Assembly (NCBI GenBank): GCA_001603055.1
Contig: LVAZ01000242.1
Location: 1-13,244 of the forward strand
DNA length: 13,244 nucleotides
DNA from: Victivallales bacterium Lenti_02
GTDB lineage: Bacteria; Verrucomicrobiota; Lentisphaeria; Oligosphaerales; Lenti-02
Direction of reading: 5' to 3'
A model generated the notes under the pieces. That model saw only the letters and a list, made by a program, of their open reading frames with translations, did no database searches and was not told the origin of the DNA. Shown in pieces: positions 1 to 7,072 of the stretch (position 1 is the first letter of the stretch; each line of letters begins with the position of its first letter). The translations under genes were made by a program, and so were the position numbers.

Positions 1-872
1 ACGCCGACCTGGGCACCAAGAGGGACGTATTCGCCCGCCACGAAGGCCAGCCCCCCCCACTCGCCATCCTCCTCCGCCATGCAGGTCTTGTGCCGGATGG
101 TCTGCTCCAGGTCGGCCTTCTCGGTCTGGAGCTGGAGGATGCGAAACTCGATTTCGGCCAGGGGGCGCTCGTCCAGCCGTCGGCCCTCGATCTGCCGGTC
201 CCGGGCCTGTTCGCGGGCGAGCTGCTCGCGCAGACGGGCGATGGCGTGTTCCTCGGCCAGCACCCGGGCCTGTTCCTGAATCCGGGCGCGCTCCACCTGG
301 AGGGCGGTCTTGCGCGCCCTGGCTTCGCCCTGGGCCAGTTCCATGGCGGGCACGCTGAGTTCCGCCGCCAGCCGCCGCAGAATGTCCAGTTCCGAGGCGG
401 CGAGTTCGGCATCGACCCGGTTTTCCGCCAGACTTTTCGCGGCGATGTCCGCCGCCAGTTGCCGCGCTTCGCCCTCGGCCTGGGCCAGAGCAGTCGCCGT
501 CGCCTCGATTTCCGTTTTCACGACGGCCCGTTCGAGTTTCCAGGCCAGGGTCTGCTGATCCAGCGCCCCGCGTTCCAGGACAAGCCGCCGGTCGAGCAGA
601 TCGAGCTGGGCCTCGACTTCCGCCAGCCGCCGCCGGGCCGTGCCGTCGTCCAGACGGAACAGACAGTCGCCCTTGGCCACCGGTCCCGCCGGCCGGACCA
701 GCGTCGCCACCCCGCTTTCGGCGGCGGTGACCCGCCAGACGTTCGGCGACCGGATCGCGCCGGGCACGCTCACCGTGAAGCGGATGGGCACCAGCACGGC
801 CACCGCCGCCAGAACCGCCAGCAGAAACAGCATCGACAGGGCGGTAAAAACCAGGAGCAAACGCCATCTCAT
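1..872 (-). CDS. HlyD-like membrane fusion protein (periplasmic adaptor), 3' end beyond window
   Basis: About 290 residues are visible, starting at the ATG read leftwards from 872; the C-terminus lies beyond the left edge. Seen: a basic start (MRWR), one hydrophobic segment at about residues 5-30, then a lipoyl-like beta segment at about 48-76 with the pattern ESGVATLV...GPVAKGDCLFRLDDG. A long Ala/Glu/Arg/Gln-rich coiled coil follows at about 80-265, and the chain returns to beta (GLAFVAGEYVPLGAQVG) just at the edge. This order (anchor, half lipoyl, helical hairpin, second lipoyl half) is that of HlyD/EmrA-type adaptors, which link an inner-membrane exporter to an outer-membrane channel. The ATG overlaps the stop of the ABC transporter gene as ATGA (869-872), so the two are very likely translationally coupled and work together. 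The substrate is unknown. Whether a TolC-like gene follows cannot be seen. Confidence 0.87.
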   Translation of the reverse strand, partial: MRWRLLLVFTALSMLFLLAVLAAVAVLVPIRFTVSVPGAIRSPNVWRVTAAESGVATLVRPAGPVAKGDCLFRLDDGTARRRLAEVEAQLDLLDRRLVLERGALDQQTLAWKLERAVVKTEIEATATALAQAEGEARQLAADIAAKSLAENRVDAELAASELDILRRLAAELSVPAMELAQGEARARKTALQVERARIQEQARVLAEEHAIARLREQLAREQARDRQIEGRRLDERPLAEIEFRILQLQTEKADLEQTIRHKTCMAEEDGEWGGLAFVAGEYVPLGAQVG

Positions 873-2794
873 GGGCTGTTCCCTCCCTTGTCGTCCTCGC
901 TTTCCCATTCGAGGAACGCCGGTTTGCCCTTCGCCTTCTCCATCTGCTTGGAATACATCTCGAAGTACTTGCCCCGGCTGGCCAGCAGCTCCTCGTGGCT
1001 GCCCTCCTCGACCACCTTGCCGTCCACCAGGACCAGGATGGTGTCCGCGTCCATGATCGTGCTCAGGCGGTGAGCGATGACCAGGGTCGTGCGCCCGGCG
1101 AGAATGGTTTTCAGCGCCTCCTGGATGAGCGCCTCGCTCTCGGAATCGAGGCTGCTGGTGGCCTCGTCCAGAATCAGCACCCTGGGGTCGCGCAGGATAG
1201 CGCGGGCCAGGCTGATGCGCTGCTTCTGCCCGCCCGAGAGCTTCACCCCGCGCTCGCCGATGATCGTGTCGTAGCCGTCGGGAAACTCGCGGATGAAGCC
1301 GTCCGCGCAGGCGGCCGAGGCGGCGGCCTGAATCTGCTCCCGCGTGGCCTCCGGGAAACTGTAGGCGATGTTCTCCGCCACCGTGCCGTCGAACAGGAAG
1401 ACATCCTGGAGCACGAGGCTGAACAAAGCCCGGTACTCGCGCAGGCGCAGGTGGCGCACATCCTCGCCGTCGAGCAGAATCCGCCCCTTCTCCGGATCAT
1501 AGAAGCGGACCAGAAGGTTGGTGACGGTGGTCTTGCCCGCCCCGGACGGCCCCACCAGGGCCACGGTCCGGCCTGCCGGCACCGTGAAGCTGAGTCCGCG
1601 CAGCACCGGCTTTTCGCTTTCGTAGGAGAAGGAGACATCCTCGAAACGCAATTCCTCGCGCACCTCGCGGGCCGGCTTCGCGTCCGGCTCGTCCTTGATC
1701 GCCACCTCCTCGTCGAGCAGATCGAAGATGCGCTCGGTGCAGGCGATGCTGTTCTGCATGTGGGAGAGGCTGTGCATAATCATGAATACCGGCTGGAAGA
1801 ACCAGTGGGTGAACTGGACGAAGACGACCACGCCGCCGACGGTCAGGCGCTGGTCGTGGATGACGAAGTAGCCCGCCGTGCCCCAGATCGCGATGTTCAT
1901 GCACCAGTGGATGAGCCACACCGCCCGGTGGATGGTGATGTTCAGCCCCGCCGTGTGGAGGTCCTTGCGCAGGACCAGATGGTGGGAGGTCACGAACTCC
2001 CGCGACTCGAAGTTCTCGCGTCCGAAGCAGCGCACCACCCGGATGCCCCCGAAGGTCTCGGCCAGCCGCCCCGAGATCTTCGCCATGTCCTCCCGGATGT
2101 CCCGGAACAGGGGCCGCATCACGTTGAACACCACGTAGGCCACGCCAAACAGAATGAGACAGAACCCGCAGCAGACCAGCGTCACCAGCGGGCTGATGAG
2201 AAGCAGCGAGCCGATGGCGACCGCGAACATGAGCAGGCCGGAGAGCGGGGTGAGAAAGCCCTCGTACAGGAGGTCGCTGAAGCTGTTCACGTCCCCTTCG
2301 AGACGGCTGATGATGCCGCCGGTTTTCAGTTTCTCCAGCTTGTCCAGGGGCATGATCTGGAGATGCTCCACCAACTGGCGCCGCATGTGGACCTGCATCT
2401 TGTTCGAGAGCAGACGGCTGGCGTAGTCGGAAATCGAGGCGATGACGATGTCCGCAATCGCGATGGCCAGGAGCACGGCGCAGGTGCCGAAAAGCAGGGC
2501 CAACTGATTTTTGGCCAGCACCGTGTCGATCATGAACTTGCTCGTCCACGGCAGCACGGCCCGGAAGACCATGCTGAACAGGCCGAGCACGACCAGAATC
2601 GCGATGTAGCCCTTGAACTGCCAGAGCACTCCCACGTAGCGGCCCAGATAGTGGCGCAGCTTCTGCTTGGGCTTGGTGGCGTCCTGCTCCTTGCCCTTCT
2701 CGTCCTTGGGGGGACGACGCTGACCGAAGAACCCCCGTTCCTTGCGGTACTGGCGGTGCTTGGTCCGGCTGGACTGGATGCTCTTGGCTCTCAT
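869..2794 (-). CDS. ABC exporter, fused membrane and ATPase domains
   Basis: A 641-residue half-transporter that would act as a homodimer in the inner membrane. The N-terminal 50 residues are strongly basic and cytoplasmic. The type-I exporter membrane domain spans about 55-345, with hydrophobic segments near 62-82, 98-122, 180-222 and 290-312. The ATPase domain spans about 380-615, with Walker A GPSGAGKTT (415-423), Q-loop Gln463, signature LSGGQ (519-523), Walker B VLILDE (539-544), D-loop SLD (548-550) and switch His575. All catalytic elements are intact. No C39 peptidase domain is present, so it is not a double-glycine leader-processing exporter. The ATG at 2794 has an AGGA 6 nt upstream. 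It is the first gene of a two-gene operon with the HlyD-like adaptor, suggesting export of a lipid, peptide or drug-like compound across the envelope. The family (MsbA/LmrA-like) does not fix the substrate. Confidence 0.93.
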   Translation of the reverse strand: MRAKSIQSSRTKHRQYRKERGFFGQRRPPKDEKGKEQDATKPKQKLRHYLGRYVGVLWQFKGYIAILVVLGLFSMVFRAVLPWTSKFMIDTVLAKNQLALLFGTCAVLLAIAIADIVIASISDYASRLLSNKMQVHMRRQLVEHLQIMPLDKLEKLKTGGIISRLEGDVNSFSDLLYEGFLTPLSGLLMFAVAIGSLLLISPLVTLVCCGFCLILFGVAYVVFNVMRPLFRDIREDMAKISGRLAETFGGIRVVRCFGRENFESREFVTSHHLVLRKDLHTAGLNITIHRAVWLIHWCMNIAIWGTAGYFVIHDQRLTVGGVVVFVQFTHWFFQPVFMIMHSLSHMQNSIACTERIFDLLDEEVAIKDEPDAKPAREVREELRFEDVSFSYESEKPVLRGLSFTVPAGRTVALVGPSGAGKTTVTNLLVRFYDPEKGRILLDGEDVRHLRLREYRALFSLVLQDVFLFDGTVAENIAYSFPEATREQIQAAASAACADGFIREFPDGYDTIIGERGVKLSGGQKQRISLARAILRDPRVLILDEATSSLDSESEALIQEALKTILAGRTTLVIAHRLSTIMDADTILVLVDGKVVEEGSHEELLASRGKYFEMYSKQMEKAKGKPAFLEWESEDDKGGNSP

Positions 2795-2835
2795 GAATCC
2801 TCACGATGAACATGCGGCGTTCCGGCGCCAGCCAT

Positions 2836-2865
2836 AGGATAGCTCCCCCCGGCCCCGCCTGCCAC
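2836..2865 (-). promoter_or_regulatory. Putative promoter of the ABC exporter operon
   Basis: Read on the minus strand, GTGGCA (2865-2860, 4 of 6 matches to TTGACA) is followed after 18 nt by TATCCT (2841-2836, TAnnnT type). The -10 lies about 41 nt before the ATG at 2794. The pair sits in the divergent 156-bp region shared with the isomerase gene. Assigned by eye only. Confidence 0.4.
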
Positions 2866-2881
2866 ATCGCGCCTTCCGGAA

Positions 2882-2910
2882 CTGGCGGAAATGCCTGCGG
2901 AAGCTACACT
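2882..2910 (+). promoter_or_regulatory. Putative promoter of the isomerase gene (CTGGCG-N17-TACACT)
   Basis: CTGGCG (2882-2887) is followed after exactly 17 nt by TACACT (2905-2910), embedded in GCTACACTA. The same two hexamers with the same spacing occur upstream of the PadR-like gene (5805-5833), which supports their being real. The -10 lies about 40 nt before the ATG at 2951. Confidence 0.45.
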
Positions 2911-2950
2911 ATTCCAAGTCTTCACAGTCCATCCACCCAGGAGTCGCATC

Positions 2951-3832
2951 ATGTATTATACCGGATTCGCCGACGAAGCCGCCAAGGGGATCGACGGCCA
3001 GATCGCCGCCACCAAGGCCCTCGGCTGGAACTGCATCGAGAGCCGCGCCGTCGACGGCACCAACATCCACAACCTCAGCGACGAGCAGTTCGAGGCCGTC
3101 TACGCCAAGCTCCAGGACGCCGGCGTCCAGATCAACTGCTTCGGCTCGACCGTCGCCAACTGGGCCAAGAAGGTGGACGAGCCCTTCGACTCGTCCCTCG
3201 CCGAGACCAAGCGCGCCATCCCCCGCATGCAGCGCCTGGGCACCAAGCTCATCCGCGTCATGTCCTTCGCCTGGTGCAAGGACCGCGACGTGAAGGACCA
3301 GATGGCCGAGGAACGCTTCCGCCGCCTGCGCATCCTCGTCGACATGTTCCAGGAAGCCGGCATCCAGCCCGTCCACGAGAACTGCATGAACTACGGCGGT
3401 CTCGGCTGGCCCTGGACCCTCGAACTGGTCGAGAACGTGCCCGGCCTCAAGCTGGTCTACGACACCGGCAACCCCGTCGCCGCCGACGACCGCACCAAAC
3501 CGGCCCCCTATCCCAAGCAGTCGAGCTGGGAGTTCTACCAGCACGTCAAGGACCACATCGCCTACGTCCACATCAAGGACGGGCACTTCGACTCCGAGCG
3601 CAATGATCTGGTCTGCACCTGGCCGGGCGAAGGCGACGGCGATGTCCGCCGCATCGTGGCCGACCTGCTGGCCAATGGCTACGACGGCGGCTTCTCGATG
3701 GAGCCCCACATGGCCGTCATCTTCCACGACGCTTCCGTGGTCGCCGATCCCCAAGTCATGTTCGACAACTACGTCGAGTACGGCCGCCGCTTCATGAAGC
3801 TGGTGGACGAGTGCAAGGCCGCCAAGGCCTAG
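2951..3832 (+). CDS. Sugar phosphate isomerase/epimerase-like TIM barrel protein
   Basis: A 293-residue protein of the xylose-isomerase-like TIM barrel superfamily (AP_endonuc_2-type), of normal length. The start at 2951 is chosen because AGGAG (2939-2943) sits 7 nt upstream; an in-frame ATG at 2891 has no comparable site and would place the putative promoter inside the gene. Likely metal ligands at the strand ends are Glu143 (VHEN), Asp171 (YDTGN), His207 (VHIKDG) and Glu251 (SMEPH). The loop PGEGDGDV (about 225-232) before the last strands is typical of this family. No signal peptide is visible, so it is probably cytosolic. Family members isomerise or epimerise keto-sugars or inositol derivatives; the substrate cannot be read from the sequence. 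It is followed by thi4 after 77 nt containing two hairpins, so co-transcription is possible but uncertain. Confidence 0.88.
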   Translation: MYYTGFADEAAKGIDGQIAATKALGWNCIESRAVDGTNIHNLSDEQFEAVYAKLQDAGVQINCFGSTVANWAKKVDEPFDSSLAETKRAIPRMQRLGTKLIRVMSFAWCKDRDVKDQMAEERFRRLRILVDMFQEAGIQPVHENCMNYGGLGWPWTLELVENVPGLKLVYDTGNPVAADDRTKPAPYPKQSSWEFYQHVKDHIAYVHIKDGHFDSERNDLVCTWPGEGDGDVRRIVADLLANGYDGGFSMEPHMAVIFHDASVVADPQVMFDNYVEYGRRFMKLVDECKAAKA

Positions 3833-3844
3833 CTCCACCCCAAC

Positions 3845-3880
3845 CCGTCCGTCTTCGGGACGGTGCGCCACCGGCGCACC
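3845..3880 (+). other. Two abutting GC-rich hairpins between isomerase and thi4
   Basis: Stem 1 is CCGTCC (3845-3850) with GGACGG (3858-3863) around a 7-nt loop ending in TTCG. Stem 2 is GGTGCGCC (3862-3869) with GGCGCACC (3873-3880), 8 bp around a 3-nt loop. The two share G3862-G3863, so they cannot both form fully. No T-run follows stem 2 (next bases GCCCCGTTGT), so this is not a canonical intrinsic terminator. It could be a processing or stabilising structure, an attenuator for thi4, or a factor-assisted stop after the isomerase gene. No thi-box (TPP riboswitch) consensus is visible. Confidence 0.55.
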
Positions 3881-3909
3881 GCCCCGTTGTATTGTCCCAG
3901 GAGTATCCC

Positions 3910-4686
3910 ATGCAGCTCAACGACATCACCGTCTCGCGCACCATCGTCAACACCTTTTTCGAGAAGCTGCTCGACAGCCTCGAATGCGACGTCGCCATTG
4001 TCGGCGGCGGCCCGGCCGGCATCGTCGCCTCCTACTATCTGGCCAAGGCCGGGCGCAAGGTCTCGATCTTCGACCGCAAACTCGCCCCCGGCGGCGGCAT
4101 GTGGGGCGGGGCCATGATGTTCAACGAAATCGTCGTCCAGGAAGAGGCCAAGGGCATCCTCGACGAGTTCGGCGTGGTCAGCAAAGCCGCCGCCGACCCC
4201 GGCTACTACACCGCCGACAGCGTCCACACCGTCTGCACCCTGATCTCGAAGGCCACCGCCGCCGGTGCCCGCCTCTTCAACTGCATGAGCGCTGCGGACG
4301 TGCGCATCCAGAACGGCGCCGTCACCGGCCTGGTCATCCAGTGGACCCCGGTCGAACTGGCTGGGCTGCATGTGGACCCGCTCACCATCGGGGCCAAATT
4401 CGTCATCGACGGCACCGGGCACGACTCCGAGGTCGCCGCCGTGATCCAGCGCAAGAGCGGCTGCGCCCTGCTCACCGAAACCGGCCGCATCGTGGGCGAG
4501 AAGCCCATGGACGCCGCCACCGGCGAGCCCCTCACCGTCGAGAACACCCGCGAAGTCTTCCCCAATGTCTACGTCACCGGCATGGCCTGCAACGCCGTCT
4601 TCGGCGCGCCCCGCATGGGCCCGATCTTCGGCGGCATGCTCATGAGCGGCAAGAAGGTCGCCGGACTCATCAACGCCCGCCTCTAG
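3910..4686 (+). CDS. thi4: Sulfide-dependent ADP-thiazole synthase Thi4
   Basis: A 258-residue Thi4/Thi1-family enzyme that builds the thiazole moiety of thiamin from NAD+ and glycine. The N-terminus (MQLNDITVSRTIVNTF) is family-typical, and the dinucleotide-binding loop is VGGGPAG (31-37). The glycine-rich GGGMWGGAMM follows at 61-70, and MACNAVFGAPRMGPIFGGM near the end (225-243). At the position where yeast Thi4 carries the sacrificial sulfur-donor cysteine, this protein reads AGLHVDPLTI, with His154. Histidine here marks the archaeal/bacterial catalytic form that uses free sulfide (with iron) as sulfur source and is not a suicide enzyme. This suggests a host with access to sulfide, often anaerobic. 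The start is fixed by AGGAG (3899-3903), 6 nt before the ATG. The gene is followed 17 nt later by ispH in the same orientation, probably co-transcribed. Confidence 0.94.
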   Translation: MQLNDITVSRTIVNTFFEKLLDSLECDVAIVGGGPAGIVASYYLAKAGRKVSIFDRKLAPGGGMWGGAMMFNEIVVQEEAKGILDEFGVVSKAAADPGYYTADSVHTVCTLISKATAAGARLFNCMSAADVRIQNGAVTGLVIQWTPVELAGLHVDPLTIGAKFVIDGTGHDSEVAAVIQRKSGCALLTETGRIVGEKPMDAATGEPLTVENTREVFPNVYVTGMACNAVFGAPRMGPIFGGMLMSGKKVAGLINARL

Positions 4687-4703
4687 GCCAACCCCTCCGA
4701 GCC

Positions 4704-5777
4704 ATGACCGATCTCTTCCACGACCGCGACGTGCAGAATGCCCGACGCCAGGGAGGGACGGTCCCGCTCGGCGGGGGACGGGTCCTGCTGCTGCCGCGCG
4801 TCGGCGGCTTCTGCCGGGGCGTGCTGGCCGCCCTCCAGCGCCTCGAAACCGTCCTCGCCCGCGCCGAGCGGCCCGTCTGGCTGCTCGGCGAAATCATCCA
4901 CAACGACACGGTGAACGACCACTTTCGCGGGCGCGGGGTCCACATTCTCCCCGAAGCCCAGCTCGAACAGATTTTCGGGCAGGCGAACCCCGCCGACACC
5001 TTCGTCATCCCCGCCTTCGGCCTGGAACGGGACTTCGAGGAACGCCTGCGCGCCTTCGCCGCCGATGTGGAGGACACCACCTGCGACTGCGTCCAGTCGG
5101 TCTGGGCCTTCGTTGAATCCCAGGCCGCCGCCGGGCGCACGGTTCTGCTCCACGGCAAGCCCTCCCATCCCGAAACCCGCGCCACCCTCTCCCGCGCCCT
5201 CGGCCCGGCCAACGCCGCCGTCCTCGTGCCCACCCTCGATCACGCCCGCCGGATCGCCGCCGCCATTCGCGCCGGTTCCCTCGCCGACTATCCTGCCGAG
5301 CTGGTCCATCATCCCGACCGGCTCGACCTGCGGCATCTGGCCGTGGCCAACCAGACCACCATGCTGTTCGGCGAGACGCGGGCAATCGAGGCGGTCATCG
5401 CGGACGCCGTCCGCGCCACCGGCGGTGAACTGGTCCCCGCCGCCACCGTCTGCCGGGCCACCCAGGCCCGCCAGGACGCCGCCCGCGACCTCTGCGCCGC
5501 CGGGGTCGATCTGATCCTCGTCCTCGGCGGCTTCTCGTCGAGCAACACCGCCCAGCTTCTCCGCCTCGCCCAAACCTACGCCCCCGCCTACTTCGTCGGC
5601 ACCGCCGAAGCCCTCTCCCCCGACCGCATCCGCCACTACGATCCCGCCAGCGGAACGGTCGCCGAAACCACCGCTTGGCTCCCGCCTCCCGGCGGCCGTA
5701 TCGCCCTCCTCGCCGGCGCCTCCTGCCCTCCCGGCGACATCGGCGACGCCATCCGCGCCCTCCGCCGCATCGTCTAG
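4704..5777 (+). CDS. ispH: IspH, 4-hydroxy-3-methylbut-2-enyl diphosphate reductase (plant/cyanobacterial type)
   Basis: A 357-residue iron-sulfur enzyme making IPP and DMAPP in the last MEP-pathway step. Cluster cysteines: Cys37 (GGFCRGV), Cys127 (DTTCDCV) and Cys250 (TVCRATQARQDA). Substrate residues: His66 (GEIIHN), His155 and Glu157 (SHPE), Thr218-Thr219 (ANQTTM), Ser279-Ser280-Asn281 and Ser340 (AGAS). Where the E. coli enzyme has His74 (SAHGVS), this one has PAFGL with Phe105. That change, plus HGKPSHPET, VANQTTMLFGET and the SSNT block, is the signature of the longer plant/cyanobacterial HDR branch as I recall it. An N-terminal extension of about 25 residues also agrees. No Shine-Dalgarno is evident before the ATG, which lies 17 nt after the thi4 stop, so re-initiation from thi4 is likely. 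Cys129, next to cluster Cys127, is an extra cysteine not expected in E. coli IspH. Confidence 0.92.
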   Translation: MTDLFHDRDVQNARRQGGTVPLGGGRVLLLPRVGGFCRGVLAALQRLETVLARAERPVWLLGEIIHNDTVNDHFRGRGVHILPEAQLEQIFGQANPADTFVIPAFGLERDFEERLRAFAADVEDTTCDCVQSVWAFVESQAAAGRTVLLHGKPSHPETRATLSRALGPANAAVLVPTLDHARRIAAAIRAGSLADYPAELVHHPDRLDLRHLAVANQTTMLFGETRAIEAVIADAVRATGGELVPAATVCRATQARQDAARDLCAAGVDLILVLGGFSSSNTAQLLRLAQTYAPAYFVGTAEALSPDRIRHYDPASGTVAETTAWLPPPGGRIALLAGASCPPGDIGDAIRALRRIV

Positions 5778-5804
5778 CCATTCCGTGAAATAAGCATGAA
5801 GGCG

Positions 5805-5833
5805 CTGGCGGGTGGCCTCGGCTTCGCTACACT
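5805..5833 (+). promoter_or_regulatory. Putative promoter of the PadR-MIP-GTPase operon (CTGGCG-N17-TACACT)
   Basis: CTGGCG (5805-5810), a 17-nt spacer, then TACACT (5828-5833) within GCTACACTA, identical in layout to the site before the isomerase gene. The -10 is 34 nt before the ATG at 5868. The leader between them could hold an operator for the PadR-like protein: GTCCA occurs at 5844-5848 and 5862-5866, with a partial inverted match TGGAC at 5836-5840. Confidence 0.45.
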
Positions 5834-5867
5834 ACTGGACGAGGTCCACTATCGACAGGAGTCCAGT

Positions 5868-6254
5868 ATGCAGTTCAGCGAATGTGCCTGTTCGGGAAAG
5901 AATCTGGCGCGGCAGGTGCGCCCGGCGGTGCTGGCGATTCTGGCCGGAGGCGAGGAGCACGGCTACCTGCTGGTCCAGAAGCTCGCGCAACTGCGTCTGT
6001 TCGGTGAAAACGAGACGCCCGACCCCAGCGGCGTGTACCGCGTGCTCAAGCAGATGGAGGAGGAGGGTCTGGTCACCTCCACCTGGGACACGGATAGCGG
6101 GGGGCCGGCCCGCCGAATCTACGCTCTGACGGAGGCGGGCCTCGCCTGCCTCACCCACTGGGTGACCACTCTGGAAGACTATGTGGCCGGGCTTCAGCAA
6201 CTGGTCGGCATGATGCGCCGCGCCTGCCTCCAGCCCAGGGAGAACCGGCCATGA
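5868..6254 (+). CDS. PadR-like winged-helix transcriptional regulator with N-terminal CxC
   Basis: A 128-residue protein. The start at 5868 is chosen over the in-frame ATG at 5796 because AGGAG (5857-5861) lies 6 nt upstream and the earlier ATG would precede the putative promoter. The winged helix occupies about 15-92: RPAVLAILAGGEEHGYLLVQKL (helices 1-2), PDPSGVYRVLKQMEEEGLV (recognition helix, about 51-69), the wing TSTWDTDSGGPARRIYALTEAG, then a C-terminal dimerisation helix (about 93-118). This is the PadR arrangement. Cysteines at 6 and 8 (ECACSGK), with others at 94 and 120, could bind a metal or sense thiol chemistry; this is inference. It is the first gene of an operon with ATGA overlap to the next gene (6251-6254) and probably represses its own operon. 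The effector is unknown. Confidence 0.85.
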   Translation: MQFSECACSGKNLARQVRPAVLAILAGGEEHGYLLVQKLAQLRLFGENETPDPSGVYRVLKQMEEEGLVTSTWDTDSGGPARRIYALTEAGLACLTHWVTTLEDYVAGLQQLVGMMRRACLQPRENRP

Positions 6255-7072
6255 AGGACTGCCTGCGCGAATGCGGCGCCGAAACCCTCGGCACCTTCCT
6301 TCTGGTCTTCTTCGGAATCGGCATCGTCCATGTTGCGGTGCTGGCGGATGCGCAGGTCGCGTTGTGGCAAGTCGCCGCAGTTTGGGCAATGGGGGTATCC
6401 CTGGCAATCTACGCCTCCGCCGCCCGTTCGGGTGCGCACTTGAACCCGGCCATCACGATCGCCCTGACTGCGTTCCGGAACTTTCCGCTCAAAAAAGCGC
6501 CTGGTTTCATCCTCGCCCAGCTCGCCGGGGCATTTCTGGCGGCGGGGGCGCTCCACCTTCTTTTTGCCGACATGCTCCGTCATTTCGAGTTGGCCAATGG
6601 TCTTGTCCGCGGCATGCCGGGGAGCGAACTTGCCGCCATGGTGTACGGGGAATACTTCCCCAATCCCGCCTTCGCCCAGGCCAAAGGCTGGTGCCCCACG
6701 GTGGTCTCTCTGCCCCAAGCCATGTTGGCGGAGGGCATGGGGACCGCGCTGCTTGCCTTCTTCGTCTTTTTCCTGACCCGTCCAGGCCAACCGTCCGCTC
6801 CCCGGAAACTACTTGTCCCGGCCATCATTGGACTCACCATCGCCGCCATCATTCTGGTCATCGCCCCCGTCACCCAGGCGGGGCTGAACCCGGCCCGCGA
6901 CTTCGGGCCGCGCCTCTTCGCCTGGCTGGCGGGCTGGGGGCGAATCGCCATTCCGGGACCGCGCGGGGGGTTCTTCACAGTGTACATCCTTGCGCCCATC
7001 CTCGGCGCTTTGGGCGGGGCCTTCCTCGCCGAATCCGCAATCTTCCAACCCACGGAGAATCTGAGCCCATGA
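6251..7072 (+). CDS. MIP-family channel, glycerol-facilitator type
   Basis: A 273-residue inner-membrane channel of the aquaporin/GlpF superfamily. The two half-helix signatures are GAHLNPAIT (NPA at 65-67) and AGLNPARDFGPR (NPA at 213-215). Arg216 is the selectivity-filter arginine. The Asp after NPAR (Asp217) is the hallmark of glycerol facilitators rather than water-only aquaporins. Six hydrophobic spans are recognisable near 12-32, 38-56, 84-105, 155-176, 187-206 and 241-262. A long extracytoplasmic loop at about 112-150 also fits the GlpF type. The N-terminus carries two cysteines (MKDCLRECGA). The start overlaps the PadR-like stop and the stop overlaps the GTPase start, so all three are coupled. 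GlpF-type channels pass glycerol and can also pass metalloid hydroxides such as arsenite. No glycerol kinase or arsenic gene is in view to decide. Third-position GC looks somewhat lower than in flanking genes. Confidence 0.93.
   Translation: MKDCLRECGAETLGTFLLVFFGIGIVHVAVLADAQVALWQVAAVWAMGVSLAIYASAARSGAHLNPAITIALTAFRNFPLKKAPGFILAQLAGAFLAAGALHLLFADMLRHFELANGLVRGMPGSELAAMVYGEYFPNPAFAQAKGWCPTVVSLPQAMLAEGMGTALLAFFVFFLTRPGQPSAPRKLLVPAIIGLTIAAIILVIAPVTQAGLNPARDFGPRLFAWLAGWGRIAIPGPRGGFFTVYILAPILGALGGAFLAESAIFQPTENLSP

Noticed and set aside
3833..3909. TPP riboswitch upstream of thi4
   Set aside because: The conserved CTGAGA and ACCTGAT-type core elements are not present in the 77-nt leader, which is also too short for the full aptamer.
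5796..5867. Upstream in-frame ATG for the PadR-like gene
   Set aside because: It would place the putative promoter inside the coding region and has no Shine-Dalgarno. The ATG at 5868 has AGGAG at good spacing.
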